From Robiginitalea sp. (GTDB taxonomy: Bacteria; Bacteroidota; Bacteroidia; Flavobacteriales; Flavobacteriaceae): DNA of 64,000 nucleotides. This document shows, piece after piece, positions 42,000 through 50,148 of this stretch (positions are counted from its first letter, which is position 1; each line of letters starts with the position of its first letter). The stretch lies in the NCBI GenBank assembly GCA_024642005.1, contig JAHECA010000003.1:119058-183057 (forward strand), in the 5' to 3' direction. A program made the position numbers and the translations under genes. The notes under the pieces were generated by a model, which searched no databases, had not been told where the DNA came from, and worked only from the letters and a program-made list of their open reading frames with translations.

Positions 42000-43316
42000 A
42001 TGATGCGCACATTCTGGGGCATATTTGTGTTGGCTTTTTGGGCGGCAGCCTGCAATGATGCCACTTCTGATTCGGCAAACGCCGGGGCTGGAGCGGCCGA
42101 GCAGCTTTTGGTGGAGGTAAAGCCACGGTTGGAGTACGGCTTCAACCTCGACGACTTTACGGTGGTGGCCGATACGGTGCGCAACGGAGACAGCTTTGGG
42201 GAGCTCATGCTCCAGAACAAGGTGGAATATCCGAAGATCGCAATGGTGGCCGAGCGTTTCAAAGACACCTTTGATGTGCGCCGCATCAGGGTCGGCAAGC
42301 CCTACCTCATCCTCAAATCAAAAGACACGGCCCAGACGGCCCAGGTATTTATCTACCAGGAAGACCCGATCAATTATACGGTAATCGATTTCAGGGATTC
42401 GGTAGTGGCGTATAAAAACAGAAAGAAGATCCTCCATATCGAACGGGAGGCTTCCGGAATTATTCCCCAGGGCGGGTCGCTCTCACAGGTAATCGATATG
42501 CAGGGGGTGGATTACAGGATGACCCTGGAGTTGTCTCAGATCTACGCCTGGAGCATAGACTTCTCAAAATTGGATGCCGGTGATAAATTCCGTATCATCT
42601 TTGACGAGAAATACATTCATGATAGCATCTATGCCGGAACGGGACCCATTAAAGCGGCTTATTTTCAGCATAAAGGGAAAGACTTCTACGCTTTTGCCAA
42701 CCGAAACGACTCCCTGAACATCACCGAATACTACGACGATGCGGCTGAAAACCTGCGCAGCACCTTCCTCAGGATGCCGATTCAATTCGGCAGGCTCTCT
42801 TCCCGTTACAATCTCAAGCGACGGATCCAGTATTACGGGTATAAAGTGCGGCCACACAAGGGAACCGATTATGCGGCACCCATCGGCACGCCTATTCTGG
42901 CCACCGCCGACGGGGTAGTTACCGAATCGACACGGAGGGGCGGGAACGGGAAATATGTTAAAATCCGCCACAACGAGACCTACAGCACCCAGTACCTGCA
43001 CATGAAAGCCCAAAACGTAAAAAAGGGCGAATACGTGCGCCAGGGCGACGTGATTGGCTGGATCGGGATGACCGGCAATACCGGCGGCCCGCACGTGTGC
43101 TACCGGTTCTGGAAAAACGGGCGCCAGGTAGACCCCTTGCGGGAAGAACTTCCGGCTGCCGAACCCCTGGCAGAAGCACTGCAGCCGGCGTATTTCCAAC
43201 GAATCGGCCCGCTGAAGGAACAACTCGACTGCATCCCTTTTGACACCGAAGAAGAAGCAACCCCGGAAGACCTGATAACCTTCAACCAACCCAAGCATGC
43301 CCCTACCAAAAACTGA
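42000..43316 (+). CDS. M23 family peptidase-like lipoprotein with altered metal site
   Basis: 438 residues. The signal peptide ends at FWAAAC, a lipobox. The N-terminal half has LysM/opacity-like strands and the C-terminal third is an M23 (LytM) domain: HKGTD with His286 and Asp290, then QYLHM and finally PHVCYRF at 364-370. In peptidoglycan endopeptidases this last motif is HxH; here the second His, a zinc ligand, is Cys367. It could still bind zinc or be a non-catalytic regulator. The gene overlaps pgi by 20 bp. Confidence 0.85.
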   Translation: MMRTFWGIFVLAFWAAACNDATSDSANAGAGAAEQLLVEVKPRLEYGFNLDDFTVVADTVRNGDSFGELMLQNKVEYPKIAMVAERFKDTFDVRRIRVGKPYLILKSKDTAQTAQVFIYQEDPINYTVIDFRDSVVAYKNRKKILHIEREASGIIPQGGSLSQVIDMQGVDYRMTLELSQIYAWSIDFSKLDAGDKFRIIFDEKYIHDSIYAGTGPIKAAYFQHKGKDFYAFANRNDSLNITEYYDDAAENLRSTFLRMPIQFGRLSSRYNLKRRIQYYGYKVRPHKGTDYAAPIGTPILATADGVVTESTRRGGNGKYVKIRHNETYSTQYLHMKAQNVKKGEYVRQGDVIGWIGMTGNTGGPHVCYRFWKNGRQVDPLREELPAAEPLAEALQPAYFQRIGPLKEQLDCIPFDTEEEATPEDLITFNQPKHAPTKN

Positions 43317-44931
43317 TCCGACCCTAACCCAGGCATGGAAACAGCTGCAAACGCACTATACCCACATCCACAATACCCCGATCAGGGACCATTTTGAAGC
43401 CGACCCGGCGCGCGCCGGGCGCTTCAGCATCCACTGGAACGATTTCCTGGTCGACTATTCCAAAAACCGCATAACCGGGGAAACCCGCGAGCTGCTCCTG
43501 TCCCTGGCCCGGGAAGCCGGCCTCAAGGAGGCCATCGGCAAGTACTTTGGGGGCGACCTGATCAACGAAACCGAAGGGCGGGCCGTGCTCCATACGGCCC
43601 TGCGGTCGGGCAAGGGTCCGATCAGGGTCGACGGAGCCGATGTGCTGCCCGAAGTGCGTCAGGTAAAGCAGCAGATGCGAACTTTTTCGGAAGCCGTGAT
43701 TGGCGGTGCCAAGAAGGGCTATACGGGCAAGGCCTTTACCGACGTGGTCAATATAGGCATTGGCGGCTCAGACCTGGGCCCTGCCATGGTCGCCGAGGCG
43801 CTGAAGTTTTACGGCAACCACCTGAGGGTGCACTTTGTGAGCAACGTAGACGGCGACCATGTGCACGAAACGCTGCGGTGGCTCAACCCGGAGACTACCC
43901 TTTTCGTGGTGGTATCCAAAACGTTCACCACCCAGGAAACCCTGACCAATGCGCTGACCATCAAGAAATGGTTCCTGAAACACGCTTCCAAAGAGCATAT
44001 CGCCCTGCACTTCGCGGCCGTTTCGACCAATACCGAAAAAATAGCTGAATTCGGCATCGCCCCAGAGCACGTGTTCCCCATGTGGGACTGGGTGGGCGGC
44101 CGGTTTTCGCTCTGGAGTGCCGTGGGATTGTCCATTGCGCTCGCTGTGGGCTTCGACCATTTTGAAGCCCTGCTGGAGGGCGCCAGCGACATGGACGAGC
44201 ATTTTCGCACCGCCCCGCATGGCGAGAACATTCCCGTCATGCTGGCTCTGCTCAGCATCTGGTACAACAATTTCTTCGGGGCCGAGACCGAAGCCATAAT
44301 CCCCTATACCCAATACCTGCATCGCCTGCCGGCTTACTTGCAGCAGGGCATCATGGAGAGCAACGGGAAAAGCGTAGACCGGGCAGGGAACCGTATAGGC
44401 TACCAAACCGGCACCATAATCTGGGGCGAACCCGGCACCAATTCCCAGCACGCTTTTTTCCAACTGATCCACCAGGGGACCAAGCTCATCCCGGCCGATT
44501 TCATCGGCTTTAAGCACGCGCTGTACGGCGACCGTGACCACCACCTCAAATTGATGGCCAACTTCTTTGCCCAGACCGAGGCCCTGATGAACGGAAAATC
44601 GGCTGGCGAAGTGCGCGAGGAGCTCACCCGCCAGGGCCTGTCGGAGCAGCAGCTCGAGGCCTTGCTCCCCTTCAAGGTCTTCGAAGGAAGCAAACCCACC
44701 AATACCCTGCTGATAGACCGCCTGACTCCACGCAGCCTGGGCGCGCTGATAGCCCTTTACGAGCACAAGATTTTTGTGCAGGGCGTGCTCTGGAATATCT
44801 TCAGTTACGACCAGTGGGGGGTAGAGCTGGGCAAACAGCTGGCCTCAACCATTCTCCGCGATTTGGAAGGAAATCAAATCGCTAATCACGATCCCTCAAC
44901 ACTTCAGCTTTTACAGTTTTTTAAGAAATAA
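43297..44931 (+). CDS. pgi: Glucose-6-phosphate isomerase
   Basis: 544 residues. The sugar-phosphate binding GIGGSDLGP, the segment [13 protein letters not shown], and the signature [19 protein letters not shown] are intact, and the C-terminal [15 protein letters not shown] matches. It interconverts glucose 6-phosphate and fructose 6-phosphate in glycolysis. The start lies inside the end of the M23 gene (20-bp overlap), so translation is probably coupled. Its product links fructose from the amylosucrase-fructokinase unit to central metabolism. Confidence 0.96.
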   Translation: MPLPKTDPTLTQAWKQLQTHYTHIHNTPIRDHFEADPARAGRFSIHWNDFLVDYSKNRITGETRELLLSLAREAGLKEAIGKYFGGDLINETEGRAVLHTALRSGKGPIRVDGADVLPEVRQVKQQMRTFSEAVIGGAKKGYTGKAFTDVVNIGIGGSDLGPAMVAEALKFYGNHLRVHFVSNVDGDHVHETLRWLNPETTLFVVVSKTFTTQETLTNALTIKKWFLKHASKEHIALHFAAVSTNTEKIAEFGIAPEHVFPMWDWVGGRFSLWSAVGLSIALAVGFDHFEALLEGASDMDEHFRTAPHGENIPVMLALLSIWYNNFFGAETEAIIPYTQYLHRLPAYLQQGIMESNGKSVDRAGNRIGYQTGTIIWGEPGTNSQHAFFQLIHQGTKLIPADFIGFKHALYGDRDHHLKLMANFFAQTEALMNGKSAGEVREELTRQGLSEQQLEALLPFKVFEGSKPTNTLLIDRLTPRSLGALIALYEHKIFVQGVLWNIFSYDQWGVELGKQLASTILRDLEGNQIANHDPSTLQLLQFFKK

Positions 44932-45005
44932 TTTAAAGACTGCGCAACACTTTTCAATAAACGATAAGTTGTTGTCATTCAGGTTATTTATGGCATTTTT
45001 TATGT

Positions 45006-45013
45006 TAATTTTG
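45006..45013 (+). promoter_or_regulatory. -7 element of the TonB receptor gene at 45101
   Basis: TAATTTTG, an exact TAnnTTTG, within a 170-bp AT-rich stretch after pgi. The implied leader is about 80 nt and contains the short ORF at 45039. Confidence 0.5.
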
Positions 45014-45038
45014 CATTGGACAATTTAACATTCTCTTA

Positions 45039-45089
45039 ATGCCAAAGTGCGCATCCTGCAGCACATTTGCACAACAATTGCTAACCTAA
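45039..45089 (+). CDS. Possible cysteine-containing leader ORF
   Basis: ATG to TAA, 16 codons, MPKCASCSTFAQQLLT. It lies between the -7 element and the receptor start, ends 11 bp before the receptor ATG, and has two cysteines in a CxxC arrangement. At this length it may be a chance ORF. Confidence 0.25.
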   Translation: MPKCASCSTFAQQLLT

Positions 45090-45100
45090 ATGACACAAAC

Positions 45101-47818
45101 ATGAAAAAACTAATCTTACTATGGTTTTTGGCGCTTTCCACTGCCACGACCTTTTCCCAGGAAATCTTTACCGGGAAGGTAGTGGACGGGGAGACCAATG
45201 AACCCCTTCCCGGCGCCACCGTACTGGCAAAAGGAACCACCAATGGCGTTGCCACCGGCTTTAACGGGGAATTCGTAATTGATGCCCCCGCCGGAACGAT
45301 TCTGGTTGTATCTTACCTCGGATACAGTTCAGCAGAAGTGCCCGGAGGCCAAAACCTGATAATTGCCCTTGATGCCGAGGCCAATCAACTGGGAGAAATA
45401 GTCCTGACTTCCAGTGTTATCGACATCGCCAAGACCCGCGAAACGCCGGTAGCCGTTTCAACCATTGCCCCGGCTGAAATCTCCCTCAAAGTAGGGAACC
45501 AGGAATTTCCGGAGATCATGAACCGGACCCCCGGGGTCTATGCCACCAAACAGGGTGGGGGTTACGGGGATTCCCGCATCTCCCTGCGGGGCTTCGACCA
45601 GCGCAACACGTCTTTCCTGATCAACGGGCAACCGGTAAACGACATGGAGAACGGATGGGTATACTGGTCTAACTGGCAAGGCCTTACCGATGTGGCCTCC
45701 GGTATCCAGATCCAGAGGGGGCTCGGCGCTTCGCGCCTGGCTGTTCCTTCTGTGGGAGGTACCGTATCCATCTTCACCAAAGCCGCCGAAATGAGCGAAG
45801 GCGGCGTTATTTCCCAGACCGTGGGTAACGACCAATATTACAAGACAACCGTGGCCTACAACACCGGCAAGAGCGAAAAGGGTTGGGCCTCTTCTTACCT
45901 GCTGAGCCGCTGGGTGGGTGACGGTTATGTCGACAACACCGCCGGGGAGGGCTGGACCTACTTCTTTGCCCTGGCTTACCAACCCGAGGGTTCTGCCCAC
46001 GCTTTCAACCTCTCCTTGCTTGGAGCCGGACAATGGCACCACCAGCGCGATGCCTGGGTGTCTATCCGCGACTACGAAAACTTCGGAGACCAGGGCGAAA
46101 TCGACCCGCGCTGGAACACCAACGGCGGCGTGCTGAAAGGCAAGGAATTCAACATGCGCCGGAACTTCTACAACAAGCCCCTGGCCACCCTGAACTGGGA
46201 CTGGGACATATCCGACAATGTTAAACTGGCTACCTCCCTCTACGCCTCAGCCGGCCGTGGAGGTGGAACCGGCCCGCGCGGACAGAACTTCCGCAACGGG
46301 GATATCGACATGTACCCCTTCAACATCGACCTGACCCAGCACTATCTGGAGAACGGCCGCGGAACCCGTCTGCCCAACGGACAGATCGACTTCGATGCCG
46401 TGGTTGCCACCAACCGCGCCACCACCGGCCCGTATACAGGCGGAATCACGGGCTATGAGGGACTGCGGATCGGTTCCAACGGTTTCCGCGAGGACGGCGT
46501 AAACCGTGAAGTTATGATTCGCCGGGCTTCCATGAACTCCCACGACTGGTTCGGAGCCATCTCCAGCCTCGACATCACCAGCGGCAACTTCCGGTACTCC
46601 ATCGGCATTGACCTGCGCGATTACAAAGGCTACCACTACCGTGCCCTGAACGACCTGATGGGCCTTGACGGGTACTATTCCACCGGCAACCAGAACTCTG
46701 CCGGGGAAATCATCGAAACCGGCATCAAAGCCGATCCCTTCAAGAACACCGGCCTGAGCGGCCCTAAAATTGACTACTACAACATCGGTTACGTGGGCTG
46801 GCAAGGGCTAAACGGACTGGTAGAATACAACGACCAATCCAAGATAACCGCTGTACTGCAAGCCGGGATCTCAAACCAGTCTTTCCAGCGCGAAGACCTG
46901 TTCGACCAGCCGACCAACCCCATGTCAGAGAAGAAAAACCTGACCGGGGGCTATGTGAAAGGTGGAGCCAACTACAACTTCAACGACAAGTCGAACGTGT
47001 TCTTCAACGCCGGGTTTATTTCGCGTCAACCGCAGTTTGATGCGGTTTTCCCGAACTTCGCCAACCTGGTGAACCCCGACCTGCAAAACGAGGTAATTAC
47101 CTCCTTCGAGCTGGGCTACGGTTTCCTGGCACGCGATTTCCGGCTTAATGTGAATGCGTACTCCACCTCCTGGGGGCACCGCTTCGTTTCCCGGGGCATC
47201 ACCAACGCCCAGGGAGTTGACGGTACCGCCCAGTTCAAGGACATCAGCGTGCTGCACCAGGGCCTTGAAGTGGAAGCAACCTACAATGCGACCAGCCAGC
47301 TGCGCCTGAAAGGGATGGTTTCTGCGGGTAACTGGAAGTACACCAAAGATTTCACCGCCACCCTGTTCGACGGCAACAACCAGGAAATCGGGACCGGAAC
47401 CCTGTATACCGACGGGGCCAAAGTGGGCGACGCTGCCCAATTCACTGCCTTCCTGGAGGCCGATTACCGCATTGGCCGGACCAGCTTCGACCTCGGCTTG
47501 CGCTTTGTAGACGGCCTGTACGCCGATTACTCGATCACCGATTCTGATTTCCTTCAGCCCGACAACCAGGGTGCCCTGAAACTGCCTTCGTTCGCGCTGG
47601 TCGACCTGGGAGCCACTCACCGTTTCGAGCTGTTCGGAAAAGATTCATCGCTGCGGTTGAACATCAACAACCTGTTCAACACCACGTACATCGCCGAGTC
47701 TAACTCCAACATCCATGCCGACGCCAGCTCGGATACCTGGAAGGGAATAGACAAGCGCAACTATGTTTGGCTCGGTTTCGGAACCACCTGGAACGCGACC
47801 TTCAAGATTAACCTGTAA
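45101..47818 (+). CDS. TonB-dependent receptor with carboxypeptidase-like N-domain
   Basis: 905 residues from the ATG at 45101, giving the signal peptide MKKLILLWFLALSTATTFSQ; 18 upstream codons are open but not signal-like. A CarboxypepD_reg domain (about 20-105, KVVDGETNEPLPGATVLAKGTTNGVATGFNG) precedes the plug (from EISLKVGNQEFPEIMNRTPGVYATKQGGGYGDSRISLRGFDQ) and a 22-strand barrel ending in KINL. It imports a ligand across the outer membrane using TonB. No SusD gene follows, so polysaccharide uptake is less likely than metal chelate or another small ligand. A strong terminator follows. Confidence 0.93.
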   Translation: MKKLILLWFLALSTATTFSQEIFTGKVVDGETNEPLPGATVLAKGTTNGVATGFNGEFVIDAPAGTILVVSYLGYSSAEVPGGQNLIIALDAEANQLGEIVLTSSVIDIAKTRETPVAVSTIAPAEISLKVGNQEFPEIMNRTPGVYATKQGGGYGDSRISLRGFDQRNTSFLINGQPVNDMENGWVYWSNWQGLTDVASGIQIQRGLGASRLAVPSVGGTVSIFTKAAEMSEGGVISQTVGNDQYYKTTVAYNTGKSEKGWASSYLLSRWVGDGYVDNTAGEGWTYFFALAYQPEGSAHAFNLSLLGAGQWHHQRDAWVSIRDYENFGDQGEIDPRWNTNGGVLKGKEFNMRRNFYNKPLATLNWDWDISDNVKLATSLYASAGRGGGTGPRGQNFRNGDIDMYPFNIDLTQHYLENGRGTRLPNGQIDFDAVVATNRATTGPYTGGITGYEGLRIGSNGFREDGVNREVMIRRASMNSHDWFGAISSLDITSGNFRYSIGIDLRDYKGYHYRALNDLMGLDGYYSTGNQNSAGEIIETGIKADPFKNTGLSGPKIDYYNIGYVGWQGLNGLVEYNDQSKITAVLQAGISNQSFQREDLFDQPTNPMSEKKNLTGGYVKGGANYNFNDKSNVFFNAGFISRQPQFDAVFPNFANLVNPDLQNEVITSFELGYGFLARDFRLNVNAYSTSWGHRFVSRGITNAQGVDGTAQFKDISVLHQGLEVEATYNATSQLRLKGMVSAGNWKYTKDFTATLFDGNNQEIGTGTLYTDGAKVGDAAQFTAFLEADYRIGRTSFDLGLRFVDGLYADYSITDSDFLQPDNQGALKLPSFALVDLGATHRFELFGKDSSLRLNINNLFNTTYIAESNSNIHADASSDTWKGIDKRNYVWLGFGTTWNATFKINL

Positions 47819-47873
47819 TGCTGATATAGGGATACAGGAAACGGTTCAGGCCCCATAGGGCCCGACTGACCAT

Positions 47874-47906
47874 AACCCCCGGGTAAGCTTATCCGGGGGT
47901 TTTTTT
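47874..47906 (+). terminator. Intrinsic terminator of the TonB receptor gene
   Basis: AACCCCCGG (47874-47882) pairs with CCGGGGGTT (47893-47901) around a 10-nt loop that contains the palindrome TAAGCTTA, followed by a run of seven T. It lies 56 bp after the stop codon. Confidence 0.88.
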
Positions 47907-47945
47907 GTTGGCAAAAAATGATACCTTTACCACAAAACCCTCTGC

Positions 47946-48383
47946 ATGGAAATTGTTCTGAATGCACACTCCTACCTGGCCTATGTGGTACTGGCCATGC
48001 TTTTCATTGCCGTGGCCAATGCCCTGATCGGCCTGATGGGCAAAAAGATGTTCACCCTCGGGCGCGACCTGCGAATCAGCTTGTTTGCCCTTATTGTAAG
48101 CCACATCCAGTTACTCGTGGGGCTGGTGCTCTACTTTATGTCGCCCAATGGCCTGCAGGCCATCAGCCGCCTCGGGATGGGCGGGATGAATGCCCAGGCC
48201 CGCCTGCTGGCCCTGGAGCACCCGCTGGTAAACATCATCGCCGTGGTGCTCATTACCATTGGCTGGTCCAGGCACAAGAAATTCCTGGAAGGGGATAAAA
48301 AATTCCGGAACATTGCCCTGTTCTACGGCCTGGGCTTGCTCCTGCTGTTGAGTCGGGTACCCTGGGGCACCTGGTTAAGCTAA
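47946..48383 (+). CDS. Four-helix membrane protein (cytochrome b561-like), unknown function
   Basis: 145 residues with four membrane segments (about 10-32, 43-64, 90-107, 122-139). Histidines near the membrane faces (NAHSYL, VSHIQLL, LEHPLVNI, SRHKKFL) recall di-haem b-type cytochromes, but no named family is certain. A TACCTTTA sequence at 47922 could be its promoter. The stop codon is immediately followed by the ATG of the DUF1080 gene, so the two are translated together. Confidence 0.75.
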   Translation: MEIVLNAHSYLAYVVLAMLFIAVANALIGLMGKKMFTLGRDLRISLFALIVSHIQLLVGLVLYFMSPNGLQAISRLGMGGMNAQARLLALEHPLVNIIAVVLITIGWSRHKKFLEGDKKFRNIALFYGLGLLLLLSRVPWGTWLS

Positions 48384-48983
48384 ATGAACCAAACTATGAA
48401 ACAAGTATTCTTTTCGCTGCTCATGCTGGCCGGGAGCCTGGTGAGCGCACAGGAAATTGAACTTTTCAACGGGGAAGACCTTACCGGCTGGACCGTGTAC
48501 GGCACCGAGAAATGGTATGTGGAAGGCGGCCTGCTGGTCTGTGAGAGTGGCCCCGACAAGGGGTACGGCTACCTGGCTACCAACGAGCATTACAAAGACT
48601 TTGAACTGACTCTCGAGTTCCAGCAGGAAGCCGACGGCAACAGCGGCGTTTTCGTGCGCTCTACCGTCGACGGCACCAAGGTGTCGGGCTGGCAGGTAGA
48701 AGTAGCGCCCCCCGGGCACGATACGGGCGGTGTATACGAATCGTACGGCCGGGGCTGGCTCATCAAGCCCGAGGGCAAGCCCGACGTGAAGATGGGGGAG
48801 TGGAACACCCTGAAGATTCGCATGGCCGGCGACACCCTTACCTCCTGGCTCAATGGGGTGGAGATGGTTACCCTCACCGACGAGAAGATTGGAGCTGGCG
48901 AAGGCTCCATCGCCCTGCAGATCCACGACGGGGGCGGCATCCGGGTCAAGTGGCGGAACATTCAGCTGAGCTTGCCGCAGTAG
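48384..48983 (+). CDS. DUF1080 secreted protein (3-keto-glucoside hydrolase type)
   Basis: 199 residues with a signal peptide ending at SAQ. A single concanavalin-like DUF1080 domain: LFNGEDLTGWTVYG, the YGYLATNEHYKDFELTLEFQ strand, NSGVFVRS, ESYGRGWL, EWNTLKIRMAGDTLTSWLNG and GSIALQIHDGGGIRVKWRNI. DUF1080 proteins are now regarded as 3-keto-disaccharide or 3-keto-glycoside hydrolases. No dehydrogenase that would produce such substrates is encoded here. It directly follows the four-helix protein gene (start at the next base; an ATG four codons in is possible). Confidence 0.88.
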   Translation: MNQTMKQVFFSLLMLAGSLVSAQEIELFNGEDLTGWTVYGTEKWYVEGGLLVCESGPDKGYGYLATNEHYKDFELTLEFQQEADGNSGVFVRSTVDGTKVSGWQVEVAPPGHDTGGVYESYGRGWLIKPEGKPDVKMGEWNTLKIRMAGDTLTSWLNGVEMVTLTDEKIGAGEGSIALQIHDGGGIRVKWRNIQLSLPQ

Positions 48984-48990
48984 GTTTCCT

Positions 48991-50055
48991 TCAATCGGCT
49001 TTTCTAATCAGGAAGGCGTAAACCGGGAAGTGGTCGCTGTACCCGCCCTGGTAGCTGCCGCCTGCATACGTCCGAAACGGATAACCCGTATAAGGACCAT
49101 CCTGGGTTTTTAAAAAATCCGGATGGTAAACCCGTGCCTTCCAGAAAGCATACCCGCCCATGTGCGGAAACCAGTTTCCATTCACCAAAATCTGATCGAA
49201 TAGGCTCCAGCTGTCGCGGTAGGCAAGGGTGCCCGTGCCGGCGGTAAATAGGGCTTCCATAGGATTGTACAACAAATGTGCCGGCAGGCTGTCGGTGCTC
49301 GGGCGTGTTCCCAGCCCGAATTTCAGGCTGAGGTCGGTGGGGTCGTCGTTGTAGTCTCCCAGTGAAACAAAACGTGCCCCGGGGTCGGCCTGCAAGACAG
49401 AATCGAGGATGCTGCGCTGCAAGGCGGCCGCCTGCCGGCGGTACGGTTCGCTTTTTAGCTGCCCCCCGCTGCGGGACGGCCAGTGGTTCACCGAAAGGTA
49501 CAGGGCTTCTCCGTCGAGGTAGCCGTGTACCACGAGCTGGTCGCGCGTGGTTCTCCCGTTGTTCCTTTCATCTACCAGCCATAGGCGTCGCCTCTGGCTT
49601 TCGACCACTGTAAAACTGCTTTTCTTGTAAAGGAGAGCCACGTCGATGCCTCTTGCATCGGGGGAATCGTAGTGCACAATCCCATAATCGCCTCCCTTGA
49701 GGCCTTCCTGCCCCACCAGGTCAAGGAGTACGCCCCGGTTCTCGATTTCGCATAGCCCGATGAGGTCGGGCAGCCTGTGGGCCTCCTCCCTGCCGATTCC
49801 CGAGAGTACCCGGGCCAGGTGCTGCAGTTTGGTCTGGTAGCGTTCTGGCGTCCAATGGTCTTCCCCTTCAGGTGTCCGGGCATCGTCGTCTGTCAGGGAG
49901 TCGTTTTCGGTGTCAAAGAGGTTTTCAACGTTGTAAAAGGCGAGGGTGCGAATGTTGTAAGGCCCGGGCCCCACGATATTGGAAGATCCGTCCAGGGCCG
50001 GTTTGTGGCAGGCAATAAGGCTCAGCCAGATTCCGCAAAGGGCAAGTGTTTTCAT
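48991..50055 (-). CDS. Secreted endonuclease/exonuclease/phosphatase family lipoprotein
   Basis: 354 residues from the ATG at 50055. The lipobox is LIAC. The EEP fold shows FYNVENLFDTENDSL, the metal-binding Glu in GLCEIENR, LYLSVNHWPSRSGG, the SLGDYNDDPTD motif and the terminal SDHFPVYAF. EEP enzymes cut phosphodiester or phosphomonoester bonds in DNA, RNA or inositol phosphates. It is divergent from a TonB receptor gene that is followed by a lamin-tail lipoprotein gene, and the 92-bp space between them must hold both promoters. The set suggests extracellular phosphate-ester or nucleic-acid use. Confidence 0.88.
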   Translation of the reverse strand: MKTLALCGIWLSLIACHKPALDGSSNIVGPGPYNIRTLAFYNVENLFDTENDSLTDDDARTPEGEDHWTPERYQTKLQHLARVLSGIGREEAHRLPDLIGLCEIENRGVLLDLVGQEGLKGGDYGIVHYDSPDARGIDVALLYKKSSFTVVESQRRRLWLVDERNNGRTTRDQLVVHGYLDGEALYLSVNHWPSRSGGQLKSEPYRRQAAALQRSILDSVLQADPGARFVSLGDYNDDPTDLSLKFGLGTRPSTDSLPAHLLYNPMEALFTAGTGTLAYRDSWSLFDQILVNGNWFPHMGGYAFWKARVYHPDFLKTQDGPYTGYPFRTYAGGSYQGGYSDHFPVYAFLIRKAD

Positions 50056-50094
50056 AGGCATGGCCCAAAACTAGGCCTGCAGGTTGCAAGGCGC

Positions 50095-50148
50095 ATGCAG
50101 TGCCCGCCATTACTATTGCGCCAAAACCCCAACAAGCCTCCTGCCTGA
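50095..50148 (+). CDS. Possible short upstream ORF coupled to the receptor gene
   Basis: ATG at 50095, 17 codons, MQCPPLLLRQNPNKPPA, with a TGA at 50146-50148 whose last base is the first base of the receptor ATG (TGATG). The one-base overlap is a standard coupling arrangement. The codon content is not otherwise remarkable, and chance cannot be excluded. Confidence 0.25.
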   Translation: MQCPPLLLRQNPNKPPA

